DNA of 64,000 nucleotides, taken from the NCBI GenBank assembly GCA_018266735.1, contig JAFDZT010000004.1, positions 746,117 through 810,116 of the forward strand, written 5' to 3'. The position numbers were made by a program, and so were the translations under genes. Under the pieces are notes generated by a model. The model searched no databases and was not told where the DNA came from. It was given only the letters and a program-made list of their open reading frames with translations. The stretch comes from Bacteroidota bacterium (lineage in GTDB: Bacteria; Bacteroidota; Ignavibacteria; Kapaibacteriales; Kapaibacteriaceae). Shown here piece after piece: positions 63,955-64,000 of this stretch; the first letter of the stretch is position 1, and the number at the start of each line of letters is the position of its first letter.

Positions 63955-63962
63955 CAAATATA
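63955..63962 (-). promoter_or_regulatory. TAnnTTTG promoter element of the arsenosugar operon
   Basis: TATATTTG on the minus strand, an exact TAnnTTTG match. A 7-bp inverted repeat CCTTCGA/TCGAAGG (63965-63971 / 63994-64000) lies directly upstream and could be an operator; it reaches the window edge. Confidence 0.5.
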
Positions 63963-64000
63963 TCCCTTCGAAGTTCCGCACTTGTAACCAACGTCGAAGG

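Overview
The window is a gene-dense, moderately GC-rich piece of a bacterial chromosome with no gap over 300 bases, no phage, no insertion sequence and no CRISPR. The lineage looks like the FCB group, most likely a Chlorobi/Ignavibacteria/Kapabacteria-type organism. The reasons are seven predicted exported proteins ending in type IX secretion (T9SS) C-terminal sorting domains, a YfhO-type membrane protein, an OmpA/PD40 envelope protein, and TAnnTTTG-type promoter elements like those of Bacteroidota. This placement is inference from family content; there is no rRNA in the window.

Layout. 1-8470 (minus): the transcription/translation block rpoC (cut at the left edge inside its NADFDGD motif), rpoB, rplL, rplJ, rplA, rplK, nusG and secE, preceded by tRNAs Trp, Thr, Gly and Tyr; the tuf gene often found among them is absent. 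8892-16648: carA, an HNH nuclease, and a minus-strand cluster of secreted proteins (glycosidase-like, DUF1501, DUF1800). 16649-21084 (plus): yfhO-like, a small unknown gene and lysC. 21063-31029 (minus): an RND efflux operon (adaptor, pump, outer-membrane channel) running into maf, a lone sugar-type ABC permease, an OmpA/PD40 protein and plsY. 31103-34539 (minus): five genes chained by ATGA overlaps, namely tatD, tcdA, a DAO-family oxidase, an MnmM-like methyltransferase and a glutathione peroxidase; this reads as a tRNA anticodon-loop modification operon. 34609-45162: two large T9SS cargo genes, groES-groEL under a perfect CIRCE element, a lone mlaE and a repeat-tailed lipoprotein. 45313-57437 (mostly plus): secreted C25-like, S8 and S10 peptidases, a GCS2 ligase, a lipoprotein and a glycosidase-like protein. 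57442-60986 (minus): a redox operon (FAD reductase, membrane polyferredoxin, RidA, TRIC-type channel) with an inverted repeat lying over its promoter. 61091-63907 (minus): an arsenosugar-type cluster (AhpD-like, ArsS radical SAM, TIGR04282 glycosyltransferase) whose glycosyltransferase is fused in frame to a signal-peptide-like segment and an outer-membrane beta-barrel.

Most interesting points: the compact tRNA-modification operon; the glycosyltransferase/beta-barrel fusion; six exact TAnnTTTG promoter elements, one with a complete -33 box before the tRNAs; a heptanucleotide tandem repeat at two loci, one copy of which encodes the signal peptide of an efflux lipoprotein; and a DUF1501 protein carrying both a Tat-like signal and a T9SS sorting domain.
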